Source: Gammaproteobacteria bacterium (GTDB lineage Bacteria > Pseudomonadota > Gammaproteobacteria > Thiohalobacterales > Thiohalobacteraceae). Taken from it: a DNA stretch of 7,558 nucleotides. Positions 1 through 5,735 of the stretch are shown in pieces. Under the pieces are notes generated by a model. It was not told the origin of the DNA. It was given only the letters and a program-made list of their open reading frames with translations, and made no database searches. Numbering within the stretch: position 1 is the stretch's first letter; each line of letters begins with the position of its first letter. The position numbers and the translations under genes were made by a program. The stretch covers positions 1 to 7,558 of the forward strand of contig JAHJQQ010000036.1 of NCBI GenBank assembly GCA_018819175.1, written 5' to 3'.

Positions 1-87
1 CAAAGCTGTTGTGTGGGCCGGGTGAGTCGCCCTGTTGTATGTGACCGTTTGAATGCGAGTTCTTTCTGGTTTTTTACTTCGATTAAT

Positions 88-149
88 CTTGGCGTTCTTG
101 GCGCCTTGGCGGTTCAAACATCTTGGCGAACTCTGCGTCTTGGCGGCTC
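88..149. repeat. Degenerate CTTGGCG nonamer repeat
   Basis: Units of 8 to 10 bases beginning CTTGGCG occur at 88, 97 and 105, and again at 122 and 139, with a diverged CTCTGCG unit at 131. This resembles the short CTT-G-G type nonamer repeats scattered between genes in many proteobacterial genomes. There are no unique spacers, so it is not a CRISPR. A related block in the opposite orientation lies at 879-908. Function unknown. Confidence 0.6.
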
Positions 150-171
150 TCGGTTATTGTTTTATATGTTT

Positions 172-305
172 AGGGAACCTCTGATTAATCCGTCATTGCG
201 AGGAGCGTAGCGACGCGGCAATCTCCAAGTTATTGATCTATCGTAGAGGGATATTGCTTCGCTTTGCTCGCAATGACGATTAAACGGATTAATCAGAGGT
301 TCCTT
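172..305. repeat. Nested intergenic palindrome
   Basis: The outer arms are an exact 19-bp inverted repeat (GGAACCTCTGATTAATCCG at 174-192, complement at 285-303), with partial pairing just outside. Inside lies a second inverted repeat starting CGTCATTGCGAG (191-202, complement 267-278), which continues imperfectly through the AGCGA..GCAAT segments. The inner part matches a very common dispersed bacterial element of the CGTCATTGCGAGGAGCG type. The whole could fold as one long hairpin just beyond the darP stop, so it may help end that transcript (inference). Single copies of the outer arm recur at 3836 and 5073. Confidence 0.85.
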
Positions 306-326
306 AGTTCAGAAGCGTGAGGCAAC

Positions 327-842
327 TCAATCGCTGGTTTCATTCAGTTCGCGCAGGTATTTGAACAGGCTGCGCGCGGCGGCCGGTGGTTTGGACTTGT
401 CGCGTTCGAGTTGCGCCTGGCGGATGAGTTGGCGCAGGTGTTGACGATCGGCGTGTGGGTAGCGTTCGAGAACGTCGCCGAGCGCCGTGTCGCCCACCTC
501 GATGAGTTGGTCACGTAATTGCTCGAGCTGGTGAAACTGCTGCGCCGCGCGGCGGTCTTGCTGTTGAAAGGCCTCCAGTTGCGCGCGGATGGGTTCGGCA
601 TCGAGGTTGCGCATCAGTTTGCCGATGAATTGCATCTGCCGGCGTTTGCCGCCATGCGCTTTGATGCGGCGGGCCAGATCGATTGCCTCGCGCAGGTTGT
701 CGGGCAGCTCGACTGTTTTGTATTTGTTCGGCGGCAACTGGACCAGTGCAAGACCGAGATCCTGCAATGCCTCCGCTTCGCGTTTGAGTTGCGAGCGGCT
801 GGGACCTTCATCGGCGTCAATATCGAAGTCGTCTTGATTCAT
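327..842 (-). CDS. Ribosome maturation factor DarP (YjgA, DUF615)
   Basis: Predicted cytoplasmic protein of 171 aa, recognised by close resemblance to E. coli YjgA, now called DarP, a factor in late assembly of the large ribosomal subunit. Matching segments include the N-terminal SRSQLKREAEALQDLG, the LREAIDLARRIKAHGGKRRQMQFIGKLMR core, and the C-terminal HADRQHLRQLIRQAQ and SLFKYLREL blocks. The acidic N-terminus and highly charged helical composition also fit. The frame stays open to 899, but homologues align from the ATG at 840-842; no clear Shine-Dalgarno sequence precedes it. It diverges from pmbA, as in E. coli. The stop is about 24 bases from a long palindrome. Length is close to the usual 170 to 185 aa. 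Confidence 0.95.
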   Translation of the reverse strand: MNQDDFDIDADEGPSRSQLKREAEALQDLGLALVQLPPNKYKTVELPDNLREAIDLARRIKAHGGKRRQMQFIGKLMRNLDAEPIRAQLEAFQQQDRRAAQQFHQLEQLRDQLIEVGDTALGDVLERYPHADRQHLRQLIRQAQLERDKSKPPAAARSLFKYLRELNETSD

Positions 843-878
843 GGCGGTGGCCGGAAAGATATAAGTGTTTATTGTAAC

Positions 879-1060
879 CACCAAGGACACAAAGGGCACG
901 AAGGAAACCTCGATCGATGTGAAACAGTATGTCCCCTCTCCCCTCGCGGGAGAGGGTTAGGGAGAGGGGCAGTATGGAAATGAATCACCCTCTCCCTGAC
1001 CCTCCCCCATCAAAGGGGGAGGGGACTTTTCTTTTAACATTGATTGAGTTTCCTTCGTGG
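879..1060. repeat. Outer inverted repeat with GAAGG nonamers
   Basis: The left side has nonamer-like units ACCAAGGAC, ACAAAGGGC and ACGAAGGAA (from about 880 to 908). The right side carries the inverted arm. CACGAAGGAAAC at 897-908 is exactly complementary to 1048-1059, and beyond it AACCAC on the left corresponds to an inverted ACCAC on the right, the right arm having fewer units. A second palindromic repeat (932-1026) lies between the arms. Read on the minus strand, the left block is related to the CTTGGCG block at 88-149. Confidence 0.65.
932..1026. repeat. CCCTCTCCC/GGGAGAGGG dispersed repeat
   Basis: CCCCTCTCCC (933-942) and GGGAGAGGG (948-956), continuing TTAGGGAGAGGGG to 969, form a hairpin. 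A second block at 988-1025, with CCCTCTCCCTGACCCTCCCC and then AGGGGGAGGGGA, is complementary to the first as well as to itself, so alternative stems are possible. Repeats of this composition are widespread between genes in gammaproteobacteria. This copy interrupts the conserved darP-pmbA junction. Confidence 0.75.
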
Positions 1061-1081
1061 TAAACGTTTTCAGGAATAAAC

Positions 1082-1085
1082 GAGG
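1082..1085 (+). promoter_or_regulatory. pmbA ribosome binding site
   Basis: GAGG lies 6 bases before the ATG at 1092. An in-frame TTG at 1086 touches this motif directly and would leave no spacing, so the ATG is the preferred start. Confidence 0.7.
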
Positions 1086-1091
1086 TTGTGG

Positions 1092-2450
1092 ATGACAAGC
1101 CAAGTAGTGGAAGCGCGTGGTGCCAAGCTGCCCGAGCCGGCGGAACTGGAAGCGCTGGTGCAGCAGGTACTGGCCGAGGCCGGCCGACTGGGTGCGAGCG
1201 CCGCAGAGGCGGGTGTGAGCCTTGAGGCCGGCCTGTCGGTGACAGTGCGCCTGGGTGAAATCGAAACGCTGGAATATCACCGTGACCGCGGTGTCGGTAT
1301 CACAGTTTATTTCGGTCAGCGCAAGGGCTCCGCGAGCACCTCCGACTTCGCGCCGCATGCCGTGCGCGAAACGGTGCGGGCCGCTTGCGATATCGCGCGT
1401 TATACCAGTGAAGATGCCTGTGCCGGCCTGGCCGATGCGGCGCTCATGGCGCGTGATGTGCCGGATCTCGATCTCTGCCATCCCTGGGATATCGATGCCG
1501 AGCGTGCCATCGTGATCGCGCAGCGTTGCGAGGCCGCGGCACGCGAGACTGATGCGCGCATCAGCAATACCGAAGGTGCGACACTGTCCAGTCATCAGGG
1601 CTTGCGCGTCTACGGCAACAGCCACGGCTTTGTCGGTGGCTATCCGAGCACGCGCCACAGCATCAGTTGCTCAGTCATCGCGGGCAAAGACGATCAGATG
1701 CAGCGGGATTACTGGTACAGCGTCGCGCGTCGCCATCAGGATCTGGAAGATGCCGAGTCGATTGGCCGGGTTGCCGCCGAACGTACCTTGCGCCGCCTCA
1801 ACGGGCGCAAACTCGGAACCCGCCAGGTGCCGGTGATTTTCGCGGCCGAGATTGCCACGGGATTGTTCCGCAGTTTCACCAGTGCCATTCGCGGCAGCAG
1901 TCTGTATCGTAAATCCAGTTTTCTGCTGGATCATCTCGGCAAGCAGGTGTTTCCGGAATTCGTGCATATTCATGAGCAGCCGCATCTGCGCGGCGCGCTG
2001 GGCAGCGCCGCCTTCGATAGCGAAGGTGTTGCGACCCGCGAACGTGACTTGATAACCGACGGTGTGTTGCAGGGCTATGTGCTGGACAGTTATTCCGCGC
2101 GCAAGCTCGGTATGCAGACCACCGGCAATGCGGGTGGCGTGCATAATCTGAGTATTGATTCCGGTGCGCTGGATTTCGCCGGCTTGTTGCGTGAGATGGA
2201 TACCGGCCTGCTGGTGACCGAGCTCATGGGACAGGGTGTGAATATGGTGACGGGTGATTACTCGCGCGGCGCTGCCGGTTTCTGGGTGGAGAAGGGCGTT
2301 ATTCAATACCCGGTGGAAGAGATCACCATTGCCGGGAACCTCAAGGATATGTTCAAGTCCATCGTCGCTATCGGCAATGATGTCGAACGCCGCGGCAATA
2401 TCCGCAGCGGCTCGGTATTGCTCGAGCGTATGACGGTCGCCGGCGAATGA
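1092..2450 (+). CDS. pmbA: TldE/PmbA metalloprotease subunit
   Basis: Protein of 452 aa, nearly the same length as E. coli PmbA/TldE (450 aa). TldE pairs with TldD to form a heterodimeric zinc protease of the cytoplasm, known for maturing microcin B17 and degrading the CcdA antitoxin. Family blocks visible in order are the IARYTSEDACAGLAD-type segment, ISNTEGATLSSHQG, YGNSHGFVGGYPSTRHS, SLYRKSSFLLDHLGKQ, FDSEGVATRERD, SYSARKLGMQTTGNAGG, and TGDYSRGAAGFWVEKG from about residue 387, then EITIAGNLKDM. There is no HExxxH zinc motif, as expected because catalysis resides in TldD. A tldD gene is not in the window. It diverges from darP, a conserved pairing. A perfect hairpin starts 5 bases after the stop. 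Confidence 0.97.
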   Translation: MTSQVVEARGAKLPEPAELEALVQQVLAEAGRLGASAAEAGVSLEAGLSVTVRLGEIETLEYHRDRGVGITVYFGQRKGSASTSDFAPHAVRETVRAACDIARYTSEDACAGLADAALMARDVPDLDLCHPWDIDAERAIVIAQRCEAAARETDARISNTEGATLSSHQGLRVYGNSHGFVGGYPSTRHSISCSVIAGKDDQMQRDYWYSVARRHQDLEDAESIGRVAAERTLRRLNGRKLGTRQVPVIFAAEIATGLFRSFTSAIRGSSLYRKSSFLLDHLGKQVFPEFVHIHEQPHLRGALGSAAFDSEGVATRERDLITDGVLQGYVLDSYSARKLGMQTTGNAGGVHNLSIDSGALDFAGLLREMDTGLLVTELMGQGVNMVTGDYSRGAAGFWVEKGVIQYPVEEITIAGNLKDMFKSIVAIGNDVERRGNIRSGSVLLERMTVAGE

Positions 2451-2454
2451 GCGT

Positions 2455-2482
2455 CGCAGGAGCGGCCTCAGCCGCTCCTGCG
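2455..2482 (+). terminator. Perfect hairpin after pmbA
   Basis: CGCAGGAGCGGC (2455-2466) and its exact complement (2471-2482) form a 12-bp stem closed by a CTCA loop, starting 5 bases after the pmbA stop. The position suits a transcript end, but no run of T follows, so it is not a classical intrinsic terminator. The GGAGCGGC..GCCGCTCC stem also resembles the core of REP-type repeats. It may act mainly by protecting the mRNA 3' end. Confidence 0.5.
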
Positions 2483-2680
2483 CAACAGCCGTATGTAAGC
2501 GCCGGAAATTCCTACCCCTCCCTGCACGATATCATCCTGCGTTTTCAGCGATCCGTCATTTTCTGACAGGCTAATCAGTCACCTGCACTGGACTTTTTCA
2601 GCGGCATGGCCTAATAAGTATCCCAAGGAAGAAAATAATCAATAACAACGACAAAACCGGGCCAGGCTGGTAACCGGGGT

Positions 2681-2686
2681 GAGGGG
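2681..2686 (+). promoter_or_regulatory. RBS of the receiver-domain gene
   Basis: GAGGGG sits 6 bases before the ATG at 2693 and fixes that start. The leader 2483-2680 contains no convincing promoter; TGGACT (2589) with TAATAA (2612) at 17-base spacing is the best pair found and is weak. Confidence 0.7.
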
Positions 2687-2692
2687 ACTTCA

Positions 2693-3790
2693 ATGGGCAT
2701 TCGTACTGCACTCGTCGTCGACGATTCGCGTTCCGCGCGCTATATCCTGCAAAGACTGCTTGAACGGCGAGATATCCGCGTTGATCAGGCGGATTCGGCG
2801 CAACAGGCCTTGAGCTATTTACGCGAGCATCGTCCTGATGTCGTGTTCATGGATGAAATGATGCCCGACATGGAAGGTCACGAAGCCATCGATCAACTGG
2901 CGGCGGATCCCAGTACGCAGGCGATACCCATCATTATGTATACCGCGCGTGACTATGCGGAATCTGCAGCGCCGCCACTTCATAGTGGCGTGATCGGCGT
3001 GCTCAGCAAACCCTTTACGCCGGAAGATGTGAATGAACTCTTGGAAAAATTGGAAGGCCAGGGTGCAAATGCGGATCTGCATACGCCACCCGATGTGGCG
3101 CGCCTGATACGTAGCGGCGATACGGTACTGGATCAGGAGACTGAAAGCGGGATTGAAGATGGGCCTGAAGTGTCAGCCTCGATAACGCAGGTCCCAGTTG
3201 CCGATAAAACAGCTATTGAAGAAATTGTGATCGGAGATGTGATCGGCGCGACGCAAAATCTGGAAACACTGCGCAATGAATTGACCAGCACCATGAAGTC
3301 TGAAGTGCGGTTGGCGGTCGATCAATGGCTGGGTGAAGCGCTGGAGAATCAGATTGCCGAGCAGTTGGAAGCGCAGAATGCGGTCTGGCGTGATGCGCTG
3401 AAAGAAGTGCGTGCAGAGCATATGCGCTTCCAAGGACAAATCCTGGAACAACGTATACCACGCCTGCTGGATCTTCTGGAAAATCGTCTCGATCAACGCA
3501 TCACGCTGTCGCAGCACGCTGTGGTTGAGAAGATTAATAACGGCGCGCTGGGCCCTCTGCAACGGTCGAATATTGCCAGTATTGTGCGTAGTGAAGTAGA
3601 GCAGTCGGCACAACGTCCCGCGCGTCAAGCCGCGCGCAAGGCCACCACAGAGCTCATGCGTAGCGATATGAGTGCGTTGAATTTGCGGGTGGAGCGGGTG
3701 CGCAGGCGCATGAATGCTGCCATCGGCTATGGCGTAACAATCCTGCTGGGTTGTGTCGCGTTGGCCTATTTTGCCGGGACGGTGAGCTGA
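2693..3790 (+). CDS. Tail-anchored response regulator (REC plus C-terminal TM)
   Basis: Protein of 365 aa. Residues about 4-121 form a CheY-like receiver with all expected landmarks: acidic pair D10-D11, phosphoacceptor D54 in VFMDEMMPDM, T84 in MYTAR, and K106 in LSKPF. A polar linker (about 122-175) follows, then a long, probably helical and coiled-coil-prone charged region (about 180-335). The end is a single hydrophobic helix (about 343-362) preceded by basic RVERVRRR, which predicts a cytoplasmic N-terminus with the tail in the inner membrane. No DNA-binding, GGDEF, EAL, HD or kinase domain is seen, so the output is presumably protein-protein or scaffolding (inference). No histidine kinase is adjacent. 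The start is supported by GAGGGG 6 bases upstream. Specific family not recognised. Confidence 0.9.
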   Translation: MGIRTALVVDDSRSARYILQRLLERRDIRVDQADSAQQALSYLREHRPDVVFMDEMMPDMEGHEAIDQLAADPSTQAIPIIMYTARDYAESAAPPLHSGVIGVLSKPFTPEDVNELLEKLEGQGANADLHTPPDVARLIRSGDTVLDQETESGIEDGPEVSASITQVPVADKTAIEEIVIGDVIGATQNLETLRNELTSTMKSEVRLAVDQWLGEALENQIAEQLEAQNAVWRDALKEVRAEHMRFQGQILEQRIPRLLDLLENRLDQRITLSQHAVVEKINNGALGPLQRSNIASIVRSEVEQSAQRPARQAARKATTELMRSDMSALNLRVERVRRRMNAAIGYGVTILLGCVALAYFAGTVS

Positions 3791-3835
3791 TATCCCTATC
3801 TTCCGGCTGCAATGCAGCAGATGCCGCTTCAGCGA

Positions 3836-3854
3836 ATTAATCAGAGGTTCCTTA
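3836..3854. repeat. Solo AGAGGTTCC repeat arm
   Basis: ATTAATCAGAGGTTCCTTA is the same as the right arm of the palindrome at 172-305, but here no left partner is present. It lies in the 71-base convergent spacer between the response regulator and the cytochrome gene, 7 bases beyond the cytochrome stop codon. Confidence 0.75.
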
Positions 3855-3861
3855 ACGCGTA

Positions 3862-4311
3862 TTAGCGGGTCCGATATACCGCATGGCAGGCAACGCAGCT
3901 GCTGGTGACATTCTGCAGTGCGGCATAGGCGGACTGCGCGTTTCCTTTGCGGGCCTCTACCGCAAAGGCGTCGGCAGCATCGTGCATCCCCCAACCTAGA
4001 TTACGCATTTCCAGCGGCATGAACCGGCCCGGACCCATGCCGCTGGCGCGGTGCTTACCCATGGAGGCGCGGCCCATTTGCTGTTCGGCAGTGTCGGCTG
4101 CGAGGTTCAGGTCACCACTGCCAAGAGCGGCGATGATACTGTTCAATGCCGCCAAGTGGCTAAGCATGTCCTGACGCATCAGTTGCTGCGCGGGGGCGGG
4201 CATCTCGACCAGCTGGCGTGGGTCTAGGCTATCTTGCGTGTTGGTTTCGGCCAGGATGCAGGGACTGAGCAGCGCCCCGCTGAGTAGTGCGAGTGTGGTT
4301 TTGGTGAACAT
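3862..4311 (-). CDS. Cytochrome c'-type periplasmic c-heme protein
   Basis: Precursor of 149 aa. A signal peptide (basic MFTK, hydrophobic TTLALLSGALLSPCIL, likely cleavage after ILA near residue 21) directs export. A single heme-binding CVACH (C139, C142, H143) lies almost at the C-terminus and is followed by Y146-R147, the layout of the four-helix cytochrome c'/c-556 family. Mature length of about 128 aa also fits. H143 would be the proximal ligand; M37, M45 or M49 could be a distal ligand if the heme is low-spin. Such proteins carry electrons or bind NO or CO; which applies here cannot be told. It is the second gene of a pair with the NTF2-like gene: 9 bases separate them and its SD overlaps the upstream stop. 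Confidence 0.85.
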   Translation of the reverse strand: MFTKTTLALLSGALLSPCILAETNTQDSLDPRQLVEMPAPAQQLMRQDMLSHLAALNSIIAALGSGDLNLAADTAEQQMGRASMGKHRASGMGPGRFMPLEMRNLGWGMHDAADAFAVEARKGNAQSAYAALQNVTSSCVACHAVYRTR

Positions 4312-4316
4312 AGCCG

Positions 4317-4322
4317 TTTCCT
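4317..4322 (-). promoter_or_regulatory. RBS overlapping the upstream stop codon
   Basis: Read on the minus strand, AGGAAA begins inside the TAG stop of the upstream gene (4321-4323) and lies 5 bases before the cytochrome ATG. The arrangement supports translational coupling of the two genes and fixes the cytochrome start. Confidence 0.7.
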
Positions 4323-4815
4323 ATCTGGCTGCTGTTGTCTGGCTCCAATCGAGGATGCGTACTTCAAGTTGGGTGATCAGGGTTTTGCCGTTGTAAGGAC
4401 GATAGGTCGTTTTGCGCTCAGAGGTGTAACTCAGCGGCTGCCCGTTCCAGACCAGACTTTCATCGACCACGCGGGTACCGACGGCGGAATTTCCATCCGC
4501 TGCGATCAGATAATTTCCGGGCTTGGCTCGGGCCCGGTAGTTTTCCGCAGCCGCGCGTGCCTGCCAGGCATACAGCAGAAATTCCTCGCGCGTGAAGATC
4601 AGCGTCTGATGGCGGCCATGTTCGGTAGGGATCTGGATGGAGGCCTGGAAACGCGGTGCCAGATAAGGTTCGAGTTGCGCAACATTGCCTTTGAGCGCGG
4701 CTTCGAGGGTGACACGGTCAAGGGCCGTCAGGTTGGCCGTGGTCAGCGCGGGCTGTGCGGCATGGACCATGACGCTGCAGAGCAGGGTAAACAGAGAAAC
4801 AATGATTCGTGTCAT
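4321..4815 (-). CDS. Exported NTF2-like (SnoaL/DUF4440-type) protein
   Basis: Protein of 164 aa from the ATG at 4813-4815. The first 20 residues are a signal peptide (MTR, hydrophobic IIVSLFTLLCSVMV, then HAA|Q), giving a mature protein of about 144 aa. An early helical part (DRVTLEAALKGNVAQLEPYLAPRF) is followed by alternating strands ending LITQLEVRILDW, compatible with the NTF2-like fold. This is a fold-level impression, not a firm family match. The frame stays open upstream to 5019, but that extension would place the signal peptide internally and runs into a REP. A GTG at 4816-4818 is an alternative start; no strong SD is seen (AGGG about 13 bases upstream). It is probably cotranscribed with the cytochrome, so a periplasmic partner role is possible. 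Function unknown. Confidence 0.75.
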   Translation of the reverse strand: MTRIIVSLFTLLCSVMVHAAQPALTTANLTALDRVTLEAALKGNVAQLEPYLAPRFQASIQIPTEHGRHQTLIFTREEFLLYAWQARAAAENYRARAKPGNYLIAADGNSAVGTRVVDESLVWNGQPLSYTSERKTTYRPYNGKTLITQLEVRILDWSQTTAAR

Positions 4816-4974
4816 CACGGTGTAGTGGCCCTGGTGTGTACGGAAAGCTGCCGTGACAAGAGCCTGCGATAAAAAGTTTTGGAATGCAAGCGAGCGCGAG
4901 CTGGTTTGTCTATCAACGCAGTTTATTACGCGCGTGGGCCTCTGGAAAATGGTTGCCTGCCTTGAGTAGTGTTT

Positions 4975-5038
4975 TGTAGGGCGGGCTTGCCCGCGAATAA
5001 CCGCGAAGCCTTTTCTCATAGGCAGGCCCGCTCCTACA
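4975..5038. repeat. REP element (GTAGG..CGGGCTTGCCCGCG type)
   Basis: TGTAGGGCGGGCTTGCC at the left pairs imperfectly with GGCAGGCCCGCTCCTACA at 5021-5038, and a short GCGGGC..GCCCGC hairpin lies inside the left arm. This is the well-known REP consensus (GTAGGAGCGGGCTTGCCCGCGA) of pseudomonads and relatives. It lies between two minus-strand transcription units. No associated RayT-type transposase gene is in the window. Confidence 0.85.
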
Positions 5039-5072
5039 GATTTACGTCATTCCGGCGACTGACGGTAAAGTA

Positions 5073-5089
5073 ATTAATTCAGAGGTTCC
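5073..5089. repeat. Solo AGAGGTTCC repeat arm (variant)
   Basis: ATTAATTCAGAGGTTCC is the arm seen at 285-303 and 3836-3854 with one extra T. It is 5 bases beyond the stop of the 5095-5631 gene. A CGTCATTCCGGCG segment at 5045, with a partial CTGACG complement, lies just beyond and may be a decayed dispersed repeat. Confidence 0.65.
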
Positions 5090-5094
5090 ACAGT

Positions 5095-5631
5095 TCAATC
5101 GGCGGCTCCATTGCTCAAAATGCTGCTCAAATCCGTTAACGCGAGATAGGTTTCCAGATCCACGTCGGCGGCGCGAAAATCCGGCGCATCCGGATAGCGG
5201 CCGGCGGCGGTTGCCCGCTGTTGCGCAGCGCGACACCAGTTATCCACCCAGAGAATGCAGCAGTCGCGCGCTGCCGGTGCCAGGTGTTGCCAACTGCGAT
5301 TGACGCACGCACTGAAGCCGCTGCGCGAGAGCGCGTGAAAACATCGGACAATGGCCGCGCTGTCCTGATTCTGCAGGGCAGCAATCAGCCTTTGCGCATG
5401 CCATATCAACAGTTCCTCGCGTACCTGTTCCAGCTGTTCTTCCAGATCCTGGCGTGCCTGCCGGCAGGCCGGCTGATCCCGGTTATCGTCGCCAATCCCG
5501 ATGAGGGCTTGCAGTGCAGTGAGTTGTTGCAGGGCCTGGGCCGGGTCGCGTGCCCGCTGGCGGAGTTGTCGATAAAAATCGATCAGGCGACCCGGCGTCA
5601 GCGTCAGGGTAAAGCTGCGGAAATCCTCCAT
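5095..5631 (-). CDS. Hypothetical 178-aa helical protein
   Basis: I do not recognise this family. The start is well supported by a strong purine-rich SD, GAGGAGAGG, 2 bases (CG) before the ATG at 5629-5631 and so with its AGG cores about 5 and 8 bases upstream. The protein appears cytoplasmic, without signal peptide or membrane segment. It is mostly helical, with a charged coiled-coil-like stretch at about 57-90 and six cysteines (56, 97, 109, 124, 125, 133), the last three clustered among tryptophans (ILWVDNWC). It is divergent from the lipoate ligase fusion gene, and the 159-base spacer carries a symmetrical FNR-type site, so shared regulation is plausible. The small all-helical character could suit an assembly or adaptor protein, but this is speculation. 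Confidence 0.75.
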   Translation of the reverse strand: MEDFRSFTLTLTPGRLIDFYRQLRQRARDPAQALQQLTALQALIGIGDDNRDQPACRQARQDLEEQLEQVREELLIWHAQRLIAALQNQDSAAIVRCFHALSRSGFSACVNRSWQHLAPAARDCCILWVDNWCRAAQQRATAAGRYPDAPDFRAADVDLETYLALTDLSSILSNGAAD

Positions 5632-5693
5632 GCGCCTCTCCTCGGGCTGTTGCGCCGGTATGCCAGGCTAAAAGGCCCGGAGGGCCAATGGCG

Positions 5694-5707
5694 TTGATGT
5701 GTATCAA
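5694..5707. promoter_or_regulatory. FNR/Anr-type binding site
   Basis: TTGATGTGTATCAA is a perfect match to the TTGAT-N4-ATCAA consensus of the oxygen-sensing FNR/Anr regulators (Dnr-type regulators recognise similar sites). Its centre is 5700.5, and a candidate -10 follows 22 bases after its end on the plus strand. The symmetrical site could also serve the divergent minus-strand gene, where TAGCCT (5670-5665) is a poor -10 candidate. Confidence 0.75.
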
Positions 5708-5729
5708 GTCGCGGCGGGACTGACAGGAA

Positions 5730-5735
5730 TACCAT
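5730..5735 (+). promoter_or_regulatory. Candidate -10 of the lipoate ligase gene
   Basis: TACCAT matches the TATAAT consensus at four of six positions. With transcription starting near 5742, the FNR-type site would be centred at -41.5, the standard class II activation position, where no good -35 element is needed. The resulting leader would be about 49 bases. Confidence 0.5.

Larger units (their letters stand above)
1..326. other. Gene-free region with repeats
   Basis: I see no supportable gene here. An open frame at 13-210 runs through the nonamer repeat and into the palindrome and has no recognisable protein character. The first 87 bases show nothing I can assign. The rest is the degenerate CTTGGCG repeat and the nested palindrome listed separately, followed by about 20 bases before the darP stop codon. 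Confidence 0.6.
843..1091. other. darP-pmbA divergent intergenic region
   Basis: This 249-base spacer should contain the promoters of both divergent genes, but most of it is occupied by nested dispersed repeats (879-1060). I could not assign convincing -35/-10 pairs in what remains: 843-878 on the darP side and 1061-1091 on the pmbA side. Short AT-rich stretches near 1030-1050 and 1060-1080 could serve pmbA, but none scores well by eye. Confidence 0.5.

Noticed and set aside
88..149. Possible CRISPR-like array
   Set aside because: Units are 8 to 10 bases, degenerate and mostly contiguous, with no spacers of uniform length and no cas genes.
13..210. 65-aa plus-strand open frame
   Set aside because: It runs through the nonamer repeat and into the palindrome, lacks a good RBS, and its translation has no protein-like features.
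843..899. N-terminal extension of DarP
   Set aside because: The added residues translate the spacer and part of the GAAGG repeat, while homologues align from the ATG at 842.
519..983. 154-aa plus-strand open frame opposite darP
   Set aside because: It is antisense to darP and ends inside the intergenic repeats; darP matches a known family closely.
957..1658. 233-aa minus-strand open frame opposite pmbA
   Set aside because: It is antisense to a well-matched pmbA and reads through the CCCTCTCCC repeat; it is a shadow of the GC-rich codon pattern.
2589..2617. Possible promoter TGGACT / TAATAA with 17-base spacing
   Set aside because: It has only four and three matches to consensus, which is expected by chance in a 200-base spacer.
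3173..3994. 273-aa minus-strand open frame opposite the response regulator
   Set aside because: It spans antisense regulator sequence, the convergent spacer with the repeat arm, and part of the cytochrome gene in another frame.
4252..4311. Possible lipoprotein signal in the cytochrome (LSPC)
   Set aside because: Proline directly before the cysteine does not fit the lipobox; cleavage after ILA by signal peptidase I is more likely.
4816..5019. N-terminal extension of the NTF2-like protein
   Set aside because: It would put a clear signal peptide at residue 69, and its first part lies in the REP element.
5674..5686. GGCCC-GGA-GGGCC hairpin upstream of the 5095-5631 gene
   Set aside because: A 5-bp stem in GC-rich DNA is too short to call as an attenuator or operator without comparison.
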